The notes under the pieces are model-generated. The model did no database searches. It was not told the DNA's origin and worked only from the letters and a program-made list of their open reading frames with translations. Shown in pieces: positions 12,589 to 20,786 of a DNA stretch of 37,291 bases. The first letter of the stretch is position 1. Every line of letters begins with the position of its first letter. The position numbers and the translations under genes were made by a program. The stretch lies in assembly GCA_964533145.1 (NCBI GenBank), contig CAZHLG010000007.1, positions 1-37,291 of the forward strand. The letters are read 5' to 3'. The stretch comes from CAITQP01 sp964533145. Its GTDB lineage: Bacteria; Patescibacteriota; Minisyncoccia; Phycocordibacterales; UBA9973.

Positions 12589-15270
12589 TTAGTGCGGCAG
12601 ATTGTCGCCCTGATAGCCTCCGTAGTGCGGAGCGTGCGGGTCCGGGCTGTGGCTCGGCTGTGCCGGAGCATGGTACCCGTTCGCAGCTGCCGCGCCGTAG
12701 TAGTTGTGCTGCACCGGCATGCGCGCCGCGCGCTCGGCCGCCTGGCGGTCGTAGAACCAGCGCGCGAGAAGCACGAGGATGATGATCAGTCCGATGAGGA
12801 TGACCCATCCGAGAAGCGTGCCCGGGAAGAATCCCCCGCCCCACAGCGCGAGGCCGGCGAGCGAGTTCGTGCGGTTCACGACGTTGTTGAGCACGTACGC
12901 GATCGCGCTGTCCTGCGCGTTGCGCGGCGTCGTGAAGGCGAGCGTCGCCGTCGTCACGAGGTTGGTGCCCGGGATGAGCGTCTCATTGGCGCGGGCGAAG
13001 ATCGTGACCGATCCCGCCTGACCCGGCACGAGCGTGCCGACCGGGACGACGACGGTGTTGTTCGTCGTGAGCACGCCCTGCGTCGACTGCGTGTACGTCA
13101 CGCCAGACGGAAGAACCACGGAGAGCGTCGCGTTGGTGAGAGTCACCGTCGAGACATTCTGCCAGTTGATCGTGTACGTGATCGCGTCGCCCGGCGCGAT
13201 GCCGACCGACTGGTCAGCGATGTTGAGCGAGACGAACGCCGAACCCGCGCCGACGCCGATGACCTGAGTCACCACGTTGGTCGTCGGAATGTTCGGGCCG
13301 CCCGTCGTGACGCCCGGCGTCGTGAAGGCGATCGACGAACCGTAGTACTTCTGTCCGTTCTGGACCGCGACGATGCGGTAGTAGTACGTCGTGTTCGGCG
13401 AGGTGTAGATCACGTCGAAGTAGTTGTTGACCGAGCTGTTGATCACGCTCTGCGCCGACGTCTGCGAACCGAAGGACGGCGAGGTTCCGTACTCGAAGTA
13501 TGTCGTCGCGCCGGACACGCTCTGCGTGCCGTACACGAGACCGTTGAGACGGGCGCTCGTCGGGACCACGTTGGTCGCGAGCGTCGTCATCGCCGTGAGC
13601 GTGCCGAACGAGCCGCCGGCATTCGTCACGAACGAGAGCACGCCGCCGTGCGTCGAGCCGTAGCTGTTGGAGGCGACGAGCTGGTAGTAGTACGTCGTGT
13701 TCGGCATGAGGCCGGTCACGTACGCAGACACGTTGCCCGAGCCGTTGTAGAGCGTCTGCGTCGGCGTCGAGTTGTAGAGCGAGTACTGGCTGGTGCCGTA
13801 CTGGAAGCTGTACGTCGTGCTCGAAGCATACGAGGAGCTGTAGTAGGAACCGATGTAGCCGTTCAGCGTCTGACTGCTACCGTCTGGACCCATAGAGGAC
13901 GGCATAGTAGTAGCAACCGGGGCGCTGCCCTGCGGATTGATACTCATTGTCGTCACAGTAGTGTTCTGCGAAACAGGGCCGTTCGGGCCGTACGCAGTGA
14001 TAGTGAAGGTGGCAGTGCCGTAGATGACGCCGGTCGGCACGGAGCCGGAAAGAGCCGAAGAACTCACGCCCGGCCCGGTGACGGACACGCTCGTGCAGCC
14101 GGTCGTGTTCCAGTAGAGCGTCGTGCTCGAACCGGAAGCGACCTGCGACGGCGAGGCGTAGAAGGTGCCGATGGAACACTGCTGCGTGACCGTGTTCACG
14201 TTCACCGTGGCGAACTGTGAAACGGACTGTCCGGACGAGCTCCACGCGGTGAGCGTGTAGGTGGTCGGTGCGAAGAGCGCGCCGGTCGGGAGCGAGCCGG
14301 AGACCGGCTGGTTGCCGCCGAGGGTACCGCCGGAGATGGTCACATTCGCGCAGCCGGTCGTGCTCCACGAGAGCATCGAGCTGCCGCCAGCCGAGACGCT
14401 GCCCGGATTTGCGGCGAACGAATTGATCTGGCAGAGCGTCGGGTTCGTGCCGCCCTGGCGGACGTTCACGATGGCCGATGCGGTGACAGACTTGCCGCCG
14501 CCCGCTGCAGTGAGGACATAGGTCGTGGTGGAGTTCACCGCGCCGGTATCGCGCGAGCCTGCTGCCGAGACATTGCCCGACACGCGGCCGCCCGCGAGCG
14601 AGACGTTCGCGCAGCCGGTGGTGTTCCAGGAAAGCGTCGCGGACGAACCGGCGACGATGCTCGCCGGATTTGCCGTGAACGAGTTGATCGTGCACGCGGT
14701 GCCGGTGGTTCCGGTACCAGTACCGGAACCGGAGACACCGTTCACGACGAAGCGGTACTTCACGTTGCCGACACCGTTCGGAGCGATGGTGCCGAGCTGC
14801 TGGTCGTAGACGGCGGCCATGCTCTGCGCCGTGCCCGGATTCGCCGGGTACCACGTCACGCCGACAAGCGTGAGCGAGTGCGCGCCGTCGGTGAAGTTCA
14901 CGACGCTCGAGCCGGTGAGCTGGTTCGAGCCGGACGTGATGAAGCCGGTGAACGAGAACGCGTTCTGCGTGCCCGCCGGCTGGTTCACATGCGCGACCGT
15001 GCCTGCGGCGCCGGCGCTCGAGTGATTGTGATAAATGATGCGGACATCGATCTCATCGCCGGCCTTGGCCGAGACGGACGTGCCCCAGCAGTTGGAGCTG
15101 GCATTCTCCTGCGTCGTGTGGTTCGCGATCGCGACTGCGCTCGGGCAGTCGCCGCTGTCCCAGATGCCGCTCGACGCCGCGCGAGCGACGACCGGAGCAG
15201 CCGAAACAACCGCGAGCGAGAACGCCGCGAGGAAGAGGGCCTGTGTGATTTTTTTCATGATGGTTTTCAT
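12589..15270 (-). CDS. Large multidomain surface protein with C-terminal membrane anchor
   Basis: 893 aa. N-terminal signal peptide (basic MKTIMKK, hydrophobic core to about residue 30, cleavage likely after ARA). Then an N-terminal domain with two Cys; three Ig-like repeats of about 90 aa at roughly 190-450, each with the pattern C-x-I-x-S/T-F-x-A-x-P near its start and W-x-T-T-G-C near the middle, so each can form one disulfide; two fibronectin type III-like domains at about 470-665, both with PNTTYYY; a DUF11-like domain with VLPSGVTY; a transmembrane helix (GWVILIGLIIILVLLARWFY); and a cytoplasmic tail rich in His, Pro and Tyr. This looks like an adhesin or host-contact protein. The likely -10 TATTAT lies 8 nt before the ATG. 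Disulfides would need the DsbB module encoded at 6.9-8.1 kb. Confidence 0.85.
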   Translation of the reverse strand: MKTIMKKITQALFLAAFSLAVVSAAPVVARAASSGIWDSGDCPSAVAIANHTTQENASSNCWGTSVSAKAGDEIDVRIIYHNHSSAGAAGTVAHVNQPAGTQNAFSFTGFITSGSNQLTGSSVVNFTDGAHSLTLVGVTWYPANPGTAQSMAAVYDQQLGTIAPNGVGNVKYRFVVNGVSGSGTGTGTTGTACTINSFTANPASIVAGSSATLSWNTTGCANVSLAGGRVSGNVSAAGSRDTGAVNSTTTYVLTAAGGGKSVTASAIVNVRQGGTNPTLCQINSFAANPGSVSAGGSSMLSWSTTGCANVTISGGTLGGNQPVSGSLPTGALFAPTTYTLTAWSSSGQSVSQFATVNVNTVTQQCSIGTFYASPSQVASGSSTTLYWNTTGCTSVSVTGPGVSSSALSGSVPTGVIYGTATFTITAYGPNGPVSQNTTVTTMSINPQGSAPVATTMPSSMGPDGSSQTLNGYIGSYYSSSYASSTTYSFQYGTSQYSLYNSTPTQTLYNGSGNVSAYVTGLMPNTTYYYQLVASNSYGSTHGGVLSFVTNAGGSFGTLTAMTTLATNVVPTSARLNGLVYGTQSVSGATTYFEYGTSPSFGSQTSAQSVINSSVNNYFDVIYTSPNTTYYYRIVAVQNGQKYYGSSIAFTTPGVTTGGPNIPTTNVVTQVIGVGAGSAFVSLNIADQSVGIAPGDAITYTINWQNVSTVTLTNATLSVVLPSGVTYTQSTQGVLTTNNTVVVPVGTLVPGQAGSVTIFARANETLIPGTNLVTTATLAFTTPRNAQDSAIAYVLNNVVNRTNSLAGLALWGGGFFPGTLLGWVILIGLIIILVLLARWFYDRQAAERAARMPVQHNYYGAAAANGYHAPAQPSHSPDPHAPHYGGYQGDNLPH

Positions 15271-15293
15271 GGGTGCTGATAATATCTTTTAGG

Positions 15294-15332
15294 CCTCGAT
15301 CGGGCGGCACATACTTTTCCGTCCGATCAAGG
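15294..15332 (-). promoter_or_regulatory. Inverted repeat just upstream of the surface protein promoter
   Basis: CCTCGATCGGGCGG (15294-15307) pairs with CCGTCCGATCAAGG (15319-15332) with one mismatch and one wobble. It lies 10 bp upstream of the -10 TATTAT (15284-15279), over the -35 area, where a repressor or activator could bind; as RNA it would be a second terminator of the upstream gene. Confidence 0.45.
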
Positions 15333-15335
15333 ACT

Positions 15336-15372
15336 AAAGAATATGGAACAGGTCATGCTGACGACCTGTTCC
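15336..15372 (-). terminator. Terminator-like hairpin after the exported protein gene
   Basis: Perfect 10-bp stem GGAACAGGTC/GACCTGTTCC with 8-nt loop, 5 bp after the stop, followed on the minus strand by ATATTCTTT. Confidence 0.65.
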
Positions 15373-15377
15373 GACAC

Positions 15378-16589
15378 TCATTTGATTTGCGTGACCAATG
15401 CATTCGCTCCCAGACTGAACGCCTTCAGACGGAAGTGATTCGAGAACAATCCCTCGAACACGAACTGCGCGGTGATGTATACCTGCGACTTCGCAACCTC
15501 CTGCTTCGCGGGTTTCGGCCGCTGCGAGAGCGCGATGTTCGTAAGATACGAGTACCGCGGAGCGGCAGGCTGCGCCGCGCGTGCGGTGCCATCGATCACA
15601 TCCGGACCGCCAGGCTTGTGCCCGTTCTCGGGCGCAGGCTTGGGGCCTGTCGGGATGTTGTTGATGTGCGTCGTCGTATCCGGCTGCTGTGCAGGATCAG
15701 GCTGTGCGCGGCTCTCGCTGCGGCGGTGATGTTCCTGGTATTCATCGTACCCGAGCTTCCCTCCGCCCACGATAGCACCGAGGCATATGAAGGAAAGCGG
15801 TGAGCCGAAGAAACTGCCGACCGTATCCCGATACCGCAGCGAGTCGATGCCTGCTGCCGTACGGCGATACTGCGAACGTTCCTTCTCCCAGTGCGCGAAG
15901 CGGTACCGAAGCAGACGCTTGGACCACCAGTCATACCCGGAGGGCTGTGCCGTCTGCTGAACAGCGTCCCGGTTCACATACGTATTGTATGTGTTGTAGG
16001 TGTTACAAGTGGTGCAGGCGTTTCCGCCATGCGCCGGAGCATTCTGCGTGAATGGATTCGGATTGCGTATCCACTGCCCGCAATGCGCCGAAGCGACCGG
16101 CACCTCATAGCCCGCTCCGGCAAGATCCTCGTTTCCGGGGACCAGAGACAGGTCGAGCGTCATGAAGAGTTCTCCCGGATACATCTTCCGGTCGCACGTC
16201 ACGATGCTCGGCGTTTTGCCGTCGAAGGCGACGCTCTGCACCAGGCCGGCGAACGGCACGCTTTCGAGCGTGAAGTAGTGCCACCAGGCATAGTCCGTCT
16301 GCTGTCGGGTCGATACGTCCAGCACGCGCTTCTTGCCGCCGATCATTCCCTCAAAATATCCTGAGCTCGTTTCGGCGAGCCCTATTTTGGGAAGTTCGAT
16401 CGACAACTTTCTGCGTATGCCTTCATAGTACCCGGGGACGCTCAACCGTGGGTCAAGGTACTCCAAACTCCGCATCTGCTGGAGCGTGAAATTTTCCTGA
16501 TCCGCGGGAAGCTTCATGAATACTTCTTTCTGCGCGACTGAGCGCGTCGCCACGGCAAGCAATGCCGCGAGGATGATCGTCTTTCTCAT
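15378..16589 (-). CDS. Exported protein of unknown function
   Basis: 403 aa with an N-terminal signal peptide (MRKTIILAALLAVATRSVAQ). The exported part has no family I recognise; it includes a Trp-rich region (YAWWHYFTLESVPF), a block with CTTCNTYNTYNTY that repeats Asn-Thr-Tyr three times and could bind a metal or form a disulfide, and a glycine-rich hydrophobic stretch at about 260-285 (SPLSFICLGAIVGGG) that may cross the membrane. After this come a low-complexity His/Pro/Asp-rich linker and a C-terminal segment. It is transcribed from a good promoter and lies upstream of the surface protein on the same strand, so the two may act together at the envelope (inference). Confidence 0.7.
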   Translation of the reverse strand: MRKTIILAALLAVATRSVAQKEVFMKLPADQENFTLQQMRSLEYLDPRLSVPGYYEGIRRKLSIELPKIGLAETSSGYFEGMIGGKKRVLDVSTRQQTDYAWWHYFTLESVPFAGLVQSVAFDGKTPSIVTCDRKMYPGELFMTLDLSLVPGNEDLAGAGYEVPVASAHCGQWIRNPNPFTQNAPAHGGNACTTCNTYNTYNTYVNRDAVQQTAQPSGYDWWSKRLLRYRFAHWEKERSQYRRTAAGIDSLRYRDTVGSFFGSPLSFICLGAIVGGGKLGYDEYQEHHRRSESRAQPDPAQQPDTTTHINNIPTGPKPAPENGHKPGGPDVIDGTARAAQPAAPRYSYLTNIALSQRPKPAKQEVAKSQVYITAQFVFEGLFSNHFRLKAFSLGANALVTQIK

Positions 16590-16638
16590 TGATCTGTTTG
16601 GTTTTATGAATGAACTGAATCGGTTTCAAATTTGCCGC

Positions 16639-16667
16639 ACTTTACAGTAAAACTGCATATTAGTCAA
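16639..16667 (-). promoter_or_regulatory. Promoter of the exported protein gene
   Basis: Minus strand TTGACT (16667-16662), 17-bp spacer, TAAAGT (16644-16639). It predicts a leader of about 40 nt, longer than at most genes here. Confidence 0.65.
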
Positions 16668-16788
16668 GCGGTCGTGCCCTGACGGGTTTCGCTCGCACGA
16701 TGCGTATGCGCTATACTGTTTTGAGCGCTTGTGCACTGTTACGCTCCCTCCCCGCCGCCCGTGACAGCGCCGCAATTGCCGCCCTCCC

Positions 16789-18483
16789 ATGCCCCAGGAC
16801 TTCGACGACAAAATCGACCGGAAAGTGGACGAATTCAAACTCCAGGAAGAGGAGGCTTTGGCGAGCGTTCTGGCCTCGTCCCGCTACGGCATCCCGTACG
16901 TGGACCTTTCGGCGACCACCATCCAGAACGAGGCCCTGCGTCTCGTCTCGGAAGCAGACGCCCGCCGCATGGAAGTCGCGCCGTTCAAGGTCTTCGGCAA
17001 AGAAGCGCATGTGGCGGTCCTCTCCCCCGCAAGCGACGAAACGCGGGTCTTCCTCGAAGACCTCGCGCGCAAGGGGTACCGACCGGTGCCGTACATGGCC
17101 AGCCACGCCAGCCTCGAGCGGGCATGGGCCCGCTACAAAGAGATGTCATATGCCGAGGAATCCCGCCGCGGCGGACTCGACGTATCGAGCGACACGCTCG
17201 AAGACCTCAAAGAAAAGATCAAAACGATGGCTGACGTGCAGCGCACCGTCGAGGAGATCACCGCCGCGCACGAAGTGCATGCAACGTCCCGCCTGCTCGA
17301 AGTGATCCTCGCCGGCGCGGTCTCGCTCAAATGCTCGGACGTGCACATCGAGCCTGAAGAAGAGCGCATGCGCGTCCGCTACCGACTCGACGGCGTGCTC
17401 ACCGATGTCGTGTTCCTCGACACCAAGATCTACCACCTTCTCAATTCGCGCATCAAGCTCATCGCCGGACTCAAGCTCACCATCACCACCCGCGCGCAGG
17501 ACGGCCGCTTCGGCATATTCCTTTCCGGCGGCGAGATCTCGATCCGCACAAGCACGGTGCCGGGCGCGTACGGCGAAAGCATCGTCATGCGCATCCTCGA
17601 TCCGAAGAACATCCAGGGAGACCTGGCGACGTTCGGCATCGAGCCGCGGCTCTACAAAGTGATAGAGGAGGAGATCAGGAAACCGCACGGCTTCATCCTG
17701 GTCACCGGTCCGACGGGAAGCGGCAAGACGACCACGCTCTACGCCTTTCTCCGCAAGATTTATTCGCCGGAACTCAAAATGATCACGATCGAAGACCCGA
17801 TCGAATACCACCTCGACGGCATCACGCAGACGCAGGTCGAACCCGGCTACGGGTTCCTCGACGGCCTGCGGGCCGCGCTGCGCCAGGACCCCGACGTGAT
17901 CATGGTCGGCGAGATCCGCGATGCCGATACGGCCAAGACTGCCATCGAGGCCGCGCTCACCGGACACATCGTCTTCTCCACGCTCCACACGAACAACGCG
18001 GCCGGCGTCATCCCCCGCCTCATCGACCTCGACGTGAATCCGAAGATCATGGTTTCGGCGCTCTCGCTCTCCATCGCCCAGCGTCTCGTGCGCAAACTCT
18101 GCGAGACATGCAAGGCCGAACGCCCGGTCACGCAGGAAGAAGAGGCGCTCATCCGCGGAATCTTGAAAGGAGCTGCGGACCACGGCAAAAACCTCGCCGA
18201 ATACAATCTCTCGTCCGACATGCCGGTCAAACTCTGGACGGCGCCCGGCTGCCCCGCCTGCAACAACACCGGCTTCAAGGGACGCATCGGCATCTTCGAG
18301 GCCATCCGCACCGACGAGGCGATCGAAAAGATCATTCCGAACAACCCGAGCGAGCGCGAGATCAAGCGCGCCGCCGAAGGTCAGGGAATATTCACCATGC
18401 GCGAAGACGGCATCGTAAAGATCCTCTCAGGCATCACCAGCATCGAGGAAGTCCGCAGCGTCGTCGACCTTATCGAGGAATAA
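16789..18483 (+). CDS. pilB: Type IV pilus/type II secretion assembly ATPase (PilB/GspE family)
   Basis: 564 aa. N-terminal GspE N-domain-like part (about 1-130), then the core: SLKCSDVHIEPEEERMRVRYRLDG, Walker A GPTGSGKT (307-314), the Asp box ITIEDPIEY, Walker B with RQDPDVIMVGEIRD, and the His box GHIVFSTLHTNNA. A zinc-binding domain is formed by CETC (438-441) and CPAC (488-491), as in PilB/GspE. It powers pilin polymerisation or pseudopilus assembly from the cytoplasm. A -10 TATACT (16711-16716) lies about 70 nt upstream. No pilC, pilM or pilin genes are adjacent, so it is an isolated member of a pilus system encoded elsewhere. Confidence 0.95.
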   Translation: MPQDFDDKIDRKVDEFKLQEEEALASVLASSRYGIPYVDLSATTIQNEALRLVSEADARRMEVAPFKVFGKEAHVAVLSPASDETRVFLEDLARKGYRPVPYMASHASLERAWARYKEMSYAEESRRGGLDVSSDTLEDLKEKIKTMADVQRTVEEITAAHEVHATSRLLEVILAGAVSLKCSDVHIEPEEERMRVRYRLDGVLTDVVFLDTKIYHLLNSRIKLIAGLKLTITTRAQDGRFGIFLSGGEISIRTSTVPGAYGESIVMRILDPKNIQGDLATFGIEPRLYKVIEEEIRKPHGFILVTGPTGSGKTTTLYAFLRKIYSPELKMITIEDPIEYHLDGITQTQVEPGYGFLDGLRAALRQDPDVIMVGEIRDADTAKTAIEAALTGHIVFSTLHTNNAAGVIPRLIDLDVNPKIMVSALSLSIAQRLVRKLCETCKAERPVTQEEEALIRGILKGAADHGKNLAEYNLSSDMPVKLWTAPGCPACNNTGFKGRIGIFEAIRTDEAIEKIIPNNPSEREIKRAAEGQGIFTMREDGIVKILSGITSIEEVRSVVDLIEE

Positions 18484-18491
18484 CGAACGAA

Positions 18492-18516
18492 AAACACCCG
18501 GGAACGGGTGTTTGTT
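18492..18516 (+). terminator. pilB terminator
   Basis: AAACACCCG (18492-18500) pairs with CGGGTGTTT (18505-18513), loop GGAA. Confidence 0.75.
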
Positions 18517-18615
18517 AACGCTCTATCTGGTTTATTTTTGAATTTCGGAGCCTGGCAACAGGTCGTCCGATGGACGCGGGTCGAACCGTGTTCTTGCCGA
18601 AAGCCTAACGCGCTG

Positions 18616-19101
18616 TCAATCCGATGTCAAACGGCAGGCGAGGTTCTGTCCGAGATATCTCGGATCGTCAGTGACATCGATCGCGCCCTCCGCCCACGGC
18701 TCATCCGGCAGCGCAAGCGCCTCGCCTTCGGGGCTTTTGACCTCGAGCATGAGGATGCGCCCGAGAGCCGTCGGCTCGAGAAACTCGTCGAAGCGCAACT
18801 CATGGGCGCCGAGCGGGATGATATGGCACCGCTTATGGACGCGCATAGCAGCGATCGGATAGAGGCAATCAAATGCCTGCTTGTCGATCAAAAGCGCTGA
18901 TTTTTCGCGCGCTTGGCCGACACCACGCTTAACAGTGAGCGTGCATTCATCCTGCAGCGGGTAGTGCGCGACCTTCACTTCATGGTCGGCATCTGCTTTA
19001 AGGTATCCGGCAAAAGATTCCCGCACGAGAGCCTTGGCAAGGAATCCCCGGTCCGGAAGCTGGCTGATCAGCCACTTCCGGGCATTGTCTTTTTCTGGCA
19101 T
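18616..19101 (-). CDS. CYTH-domain protein (triphosphate tunnel family)
   Basis: 161 aa. The later part reads as a CYTH fold: ECTLTVKRG (strand with the basic substrate residues), ELRFDEFLEP followed by GRILMLEVKSPEGEALALPDEPW (the Glu-rich strand pair typical of the family), then IDVTDDPRYLGQNLA, which matches the conserved VT-x-D-x-R-Y-x-N/G end. Family members hydrolyse triphosphates or make cAMP in a beta-barrel tunnel with divalent metal. The N-terminal ExExK signature is not present; the equivalent is KDNARKWLI, so metal binding may be altered or the protein may bind without catalysis. Gene starts ATG 19101, near a divergent spacer to ruvB that holds an RNA candidate. Confidence 0.7.
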   Translation of the reverse strand: MPEKDNARKWLISQLPDRGFLAKALVRESFAGYLKADADHEVKVAHYPLQDECTLTVKRGVGQAREKSALLIDKQAFDCLYPIAAMRVHKRCHIIPLGAHELRFDEFLEPTALGRILMLEVKSPEGEALALPDEPWAEGAIDVTDDPRYLGQNLACRLTSD

Positions 19102-19154
19102 ATGTACACATTTTGCCCATTTAACACCAACCGTCGCATCAAGACAAGCAACGA

Positions 19155-19317
19155 AAAAAGCGCAAATCTCTAAATGATCCTTCCGAGAACTGGGTCGCGG
19201 AAGTAAGGAGACCGCGGAGGATAGTTTTCGCGATTCCAGAAACGAGCCTGGGAGCCAAAACGTCCTTTACGAGATCCTATACGGCCCGAGGGCCTGATCA
19301 CTTAGAGATTTACGCCT
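19155..19317 (-). ncRNA. Candidate multi-branched RNA closed by a 16-bp stem
   Basis: AAATCTCTAAATGATC (19164-19179) pairs with GATCACTTAGAGATTT (19296-19311) with a single mismatch, enclosing about 115 nt. On the minus strand the closing stem is followed by GCGCTTTTTT, a terminator-like end, and a -10-like TACAGT lies just upstream, so I favour the minus strand. Inside are three arms: GGCCC/GGGCC, a long arm using GTAAAGGA/TCCTTAC and GTTTT/AAAAC, and CTTCCG/CGGAAG. No coding frame fits. Closed-end RNAs of this size include 6S RNA, but 6S is an unbranched rod; the family is unidentified. Confidence 0.5.
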
Positions 19318-19463
19318 TCTTATCTACTGTATTCCTCTGCCGCTCGGGGCGGAAGGGAAAACAGGTGGTATACTGTGTGCATATCCGGTGGATATCCCGG
19401 ATAACTCACCATTGCTTATAGTCTAGCATATCCTGTTTTAAATGTCAAGTACCCTGCCCCACC
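19312..19463 (+). promoter_or_regulatory. Spacer upstream of ruvB with promoter and inverted repeat
   Basis: TATACT occurs near 19371-19376 on the plus strand and is followed by TATCCGG...CCGGATA (about 19382-19404), a 7-bp inverted repeat in the predicted leader. The repeat could be an operator. No reading frame is evident before ruvB. Confidence 0.4.
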
Positions 19464-20471
19464 ATGCCTGAAACCCCTGTAAACAAAGACTTTGACGCCC
19501 ATCTCGACCAAACCCTCCGGCCGGGCACTTTTGCCGAGTATATCGGCCAAGAAACGATCAAAGAAAATCTGAAAATCCTCCTGCAGGCTGCCGCGGAGCG
19601 CAATCATCCGGCAGAACACATCCTTTTTTACGGCCCGCCAGGCCTCGGCAAGACCACCCTTGCCCACCTGATCGCAAAAGAAACCGGGCGCAATCTCAAA
19701 GCAACGAGCGGACCGGCCATCGAGAAGGTCGGCGACCTCGCCAGCATCCTCACGAACCTGCAGCCGGGCGACATACTCTTCGTGGACGAGATCCACCGCC
19801 TCAACAAGACGATCGAGGAGGTCCTCTACCCCGCCATGGAATCGGGCGTGCTCGACATCATCATCGGCAAAGGCCCGTCCGCGCGCACGATCCAGCTTGA
19901 CCTACCGGCATTCACGCTCATCGCCGCGACGACGCGCGTGGCCATGCTGTCGGCTCCGCTCCGCTCGCGCTTCTCCGGCGGTTCGTTCCGCCTCGAATTC
20001 TACACCGAAGCGGAGATCGCGGAGATCGTGCGGCGCTCGGCCAACGTGCTCGGCATCGCAGCGGACGACGACGCGATCGCTGAGATAGCCAAGCGCGCAC
20101 GCTTCACGCCGCGCACGGCCAACTACTTCCTCAAACGCTGCCGCGACTACGCGCAGGTGCACAAAAAGGACCTCGACAAAAAAACGGTATTCCTCGCCCT
20201 CGCCCTGCTCGGCATCGACGAAGCCGGCCTTTCCGAGAGCGACCGCCGCGTACTTTCCTCCATCATCGAGAAATTCGGCGGCGGCCCGGTCGGTCTCGGC
20301 ACGCTCGCCGCGGCCACCAGCGAGGAAGAAGCGACCATCGAAGACGTGATCGAACCCTACCTCATCCAGCGCGGCCTGCTCGAACGCACCGCCCGCGGCC
20401 GCGTAGCCACCCAAAAAGCCTACGAGCACCTCGGGTTCGACGTTCCCGCACATCTCTCCGAAAAACAATAA
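19464..20471 (+). CDS. ruvB: Holliday junction branch migration ATPase RuvB
   Basis: 335-aa AAA+ motor that drives branch migration with RuvA. RPGTFAEYIGQETIKENL opens the ATPase; Walker A GPPGLGKT (57-64); Walker B LFVDEIHR; sensor segment AATTR; arginine finger region SRFSGGSFRLEFY; C-terminal winged helix (GLSESDRRVLSSIIEKFGGGPVGLGTLAAATSEE and a PYLIQRGLLERTARGR end). Length is normal. A bidirectional terminator follows immediately. Separate from ruvA (3.4 kb) and ruvC (21.3 kb). Confidence 0.97.
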   Translation: MPETPVNKDFDAHLDQTLRPGTFAEYIGQETIKENLKILLQAAAERNHPAEHILFYGPPGLGKTTLAHLIAKETGRNLKATSGPAIEKVGDLASILTNLQPGDILFVDEIHRLNKTIEEVLYPAMESGVLDIIIGKGPSARTIQLDLPAFTLIAATTRVAMLSAPLRSRFSGGSFRLEFYTEAEIAEIVRRSANVLGIAADDDAIAEIAKRARFTPRTANYFLKRCRDYAQVHKKDLDKKTVFLALALLGIDEAGLSESDRRVLSSIIEKFGGGPVGLGTLAAATSEEEATIEDVIEPYLIQRGLLERTARGRVATQKAYEHLGFDVPAHLSEKQ

Positions 20472-20492
20472 AGCCCCGCTATGCGGGGCTTT
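20470..20492. terminator. Bidirectional terminator between ruvB and the 72-aa gene
   Basis: AAAGCCCCGC (20470-20479) pairs with GCGGGGCTTT (20483-20492), 3-nt loop. It ends ruvB on the plus strand and the small hypothetical gene on the minus strand. Confidence 0.85.
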
Positions 20493-20493
20493 A

Positions 20494-20712
20494 TCAATGC
20501 TCTACTGTCCGATTCATGAGCACGGCAAAAGCGGATACTGCGAACTTTTTCGTCATGGACGTGACGCCCGTCTGGGTTATCGAGTGAGACACGGAATGAA
20601 TCACTTGATTGTTCTGGGTCGCTTCTGTCCGGACTTTTTTGATCCACTCCACGCACTCATCGTGCGCGTCCTTAAAAGACGGGAGATTCTCTTTCATCAA
20701 TGGTTCTATCAT
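20494..20712 (-). CDS. Hypothetical 72-aa protein
   Basis: Starts MIEPLMKENLPSFKDAHDECVEWIKKVR. Polar, with a helical first half and a Ser/Thr-rich second half (SVSHSITQTGVTSMTKKF), then a hydrophobic AVSAFAVLMN end. An upstream start 14 codons earlier is possible, but TATAGT lies close to it, leaving a short leader to the chosen ATG. The stop abuts a bidirectional terminator. These flanking signals make it likely to be expressed. No family recognised. Confidence 0.5.
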   Translation of the reverse strand: MIEPLMKENLPSFKDAHDECVEWIKKVRTEATQNNQVIHSVSHSITQTGVTSMTKKFAVSAFAVLMNRTVEH

Positions 20713-20786
20713 AAAAGAAATTTGTGCCACTATAGCACGGCAGGCAAAAAACAAAAGCCCGGCATCCTATGCTATAGTCTCGGCAT

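Noticed and set aside
12580..14220. 546-aa Arg-rich frame on the plus strand
   Set aside because: Antisense to the surface protein gene; composition is not protein-like.
18508..18900. 130-aa plus-strand frame
   Set aside because: Antisense to the CYTH gene, which has a recognisable fold.
19155..19317. 5S rRNA or 6S RNA identity for the closed-stem RNA
   Set aside because: A short TGATCC-TTCCGA likeness to 5S loop B does not continue, and the internal branching does not fit the 6S rod, so I left it unassigned.
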